In this document: positions 63,960 through 64,000 of the stretch, piece after piece
Numbering within the stretch: position 1 is the stretch's first letter
Layout of the letters: the number at the start of each line of letters is the position of its first letter
Source of the DNA: GCA-002726655 sp046582185
Lineage (GTDB): Bacteria > Pseudomonadota > Gammaproteobacteria > Pseudomonadales > Azotimanducaceae
Length of the DNA: 64,000 nucleotides
Direction of reading: 5' to 3'
Assembly: GCA_046582185.1 (NCBI GenBank)
Contig: JAYGEX010000042.1
Location: 62,001-126,000 of the forward strand
The notes under the pieces: generated by a model
Seen by the model: only the letters and a program-made list of their open reading frames with translations
What the model was told of the DNA's origin: nothing
Database searches by the model: none
Made by a program: the position numbers and the translations under genes

Positions 63960-64000
63960 CAAGGTGGCTACATTATTTGAGTGTCGAGTTAGTTCACCTT
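63956..64000 (+). CDS. Possible start of the next gene (partial)
   Basis: ATG at 63956 overlaps the GNAT stop (ATGA) and opens 15 codons (MTRWLHYLSVELVHL) to the window edge. Another ATG at 63952 is in a different frame and is also open. Too short to identify. Confidence 0.3.
   Translation, partial: MTRWLHYLSVELVHL

Noticed and set aside
1..64000. tRNA, rRNA, CRISPR arrays, prophage or complete insertion sequences
   Set aside because: I looked through the intergenic regions and found no cloverleaf-like sequence, regular spacer array, or transposase or integrase frame.

Overview
The window reads as chromosomal DNA of a free-living, probably marine or soil, gammaproteobacterium with about 50% GC. 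The main evidence is the housekeeping string on the + strand at 52.4-63.1 kb: miaB, phoH-like, ybeY, corC, lnt, leuS, lptE, holA. Nothing in the sequence allows a genus to be named. DUF1820, DUF6489, small phasins with PhaR, and many oxidoreductases and alpha/beta hydrolases fit the heterotrophic OMG or Pseudomonadales-like gammaproteobacteria (inference).

Left part (0-19.7 kb): an accessory catabolic region. It holds a partial NAD-dependent epimerase, an epoxide-hydrolase-like and a haloalkane-dehalogenase-like alpha/beta hydrolase, a PhyH-type dioxygenase, a CmcJ/NvfI-like oxidoreductase, a large GST, a Baeyer-Villiger-type monooxygenase and an aldo/keto reductase. It also has a beta-helix lipoprotein paired with a diheme cytochrome c, a decayed amidohydrolase followed by an acetyltransferase without a normal start codon, a DUF885 peptidase and a two-gene RND efflux pump.

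Middle-left (19.9-33.2 kb): an ATP-grasp ligase gene, convergent with a one-module NRPS (C-A-T-E, no thioesterase) coupled to a four-helix membrane protein. Next come a lipoprotein hydrolase, an M19 dipeptidase, an isopenicillin-N-epimerase-like class V aminotransferase and a DUF5916 outer-membrane protein. A secreted-protein gene broken by one in-frame stop closes the section.

Middle (33.3-37.3 kb): a polyhydroxyalkanoate (PHA) granule locus. It has an SDR overlapping DUF6489, two tandem phasins each with a terminator, a lipase-like hydrolase and the regulator phaR. The 580-bp gap between the phasins and the lipase carries repeated PhaR-like boxes.

Middle-right (37.5-52.2 kb): an MFS transporter, a HAD hydrolase, a GldA/GldF/GldG-type ABC exporter operon with DUF4340, then DUF4956 and a secreted propeller-like protein. 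These converge on a CotH-like protein and polyphosphate kinase. A stand-alone biotinyl domain protein, a zinc alcohol dehydrogenase, folK and DUF1820 follow.

Repeats: a roughly 45-60 bp repeat occurs at least six times in intergenic DNA (13.46, 20.97, 28.6, 32.5, 44.7 and 63.1 kb). Three other inverted-repeat elements stand out: a 143-bp MITE-like element placed exactly in the overlapping stop codons of two convergent genes (46.4 kb), an element with perfect 30-bp arms upstream of leuS (58.8 kb), and a 142-bp palindromic element after holA (63.1 kb). I see no tRNA, rRNA, CRISPR array, phage or full transposase gene.
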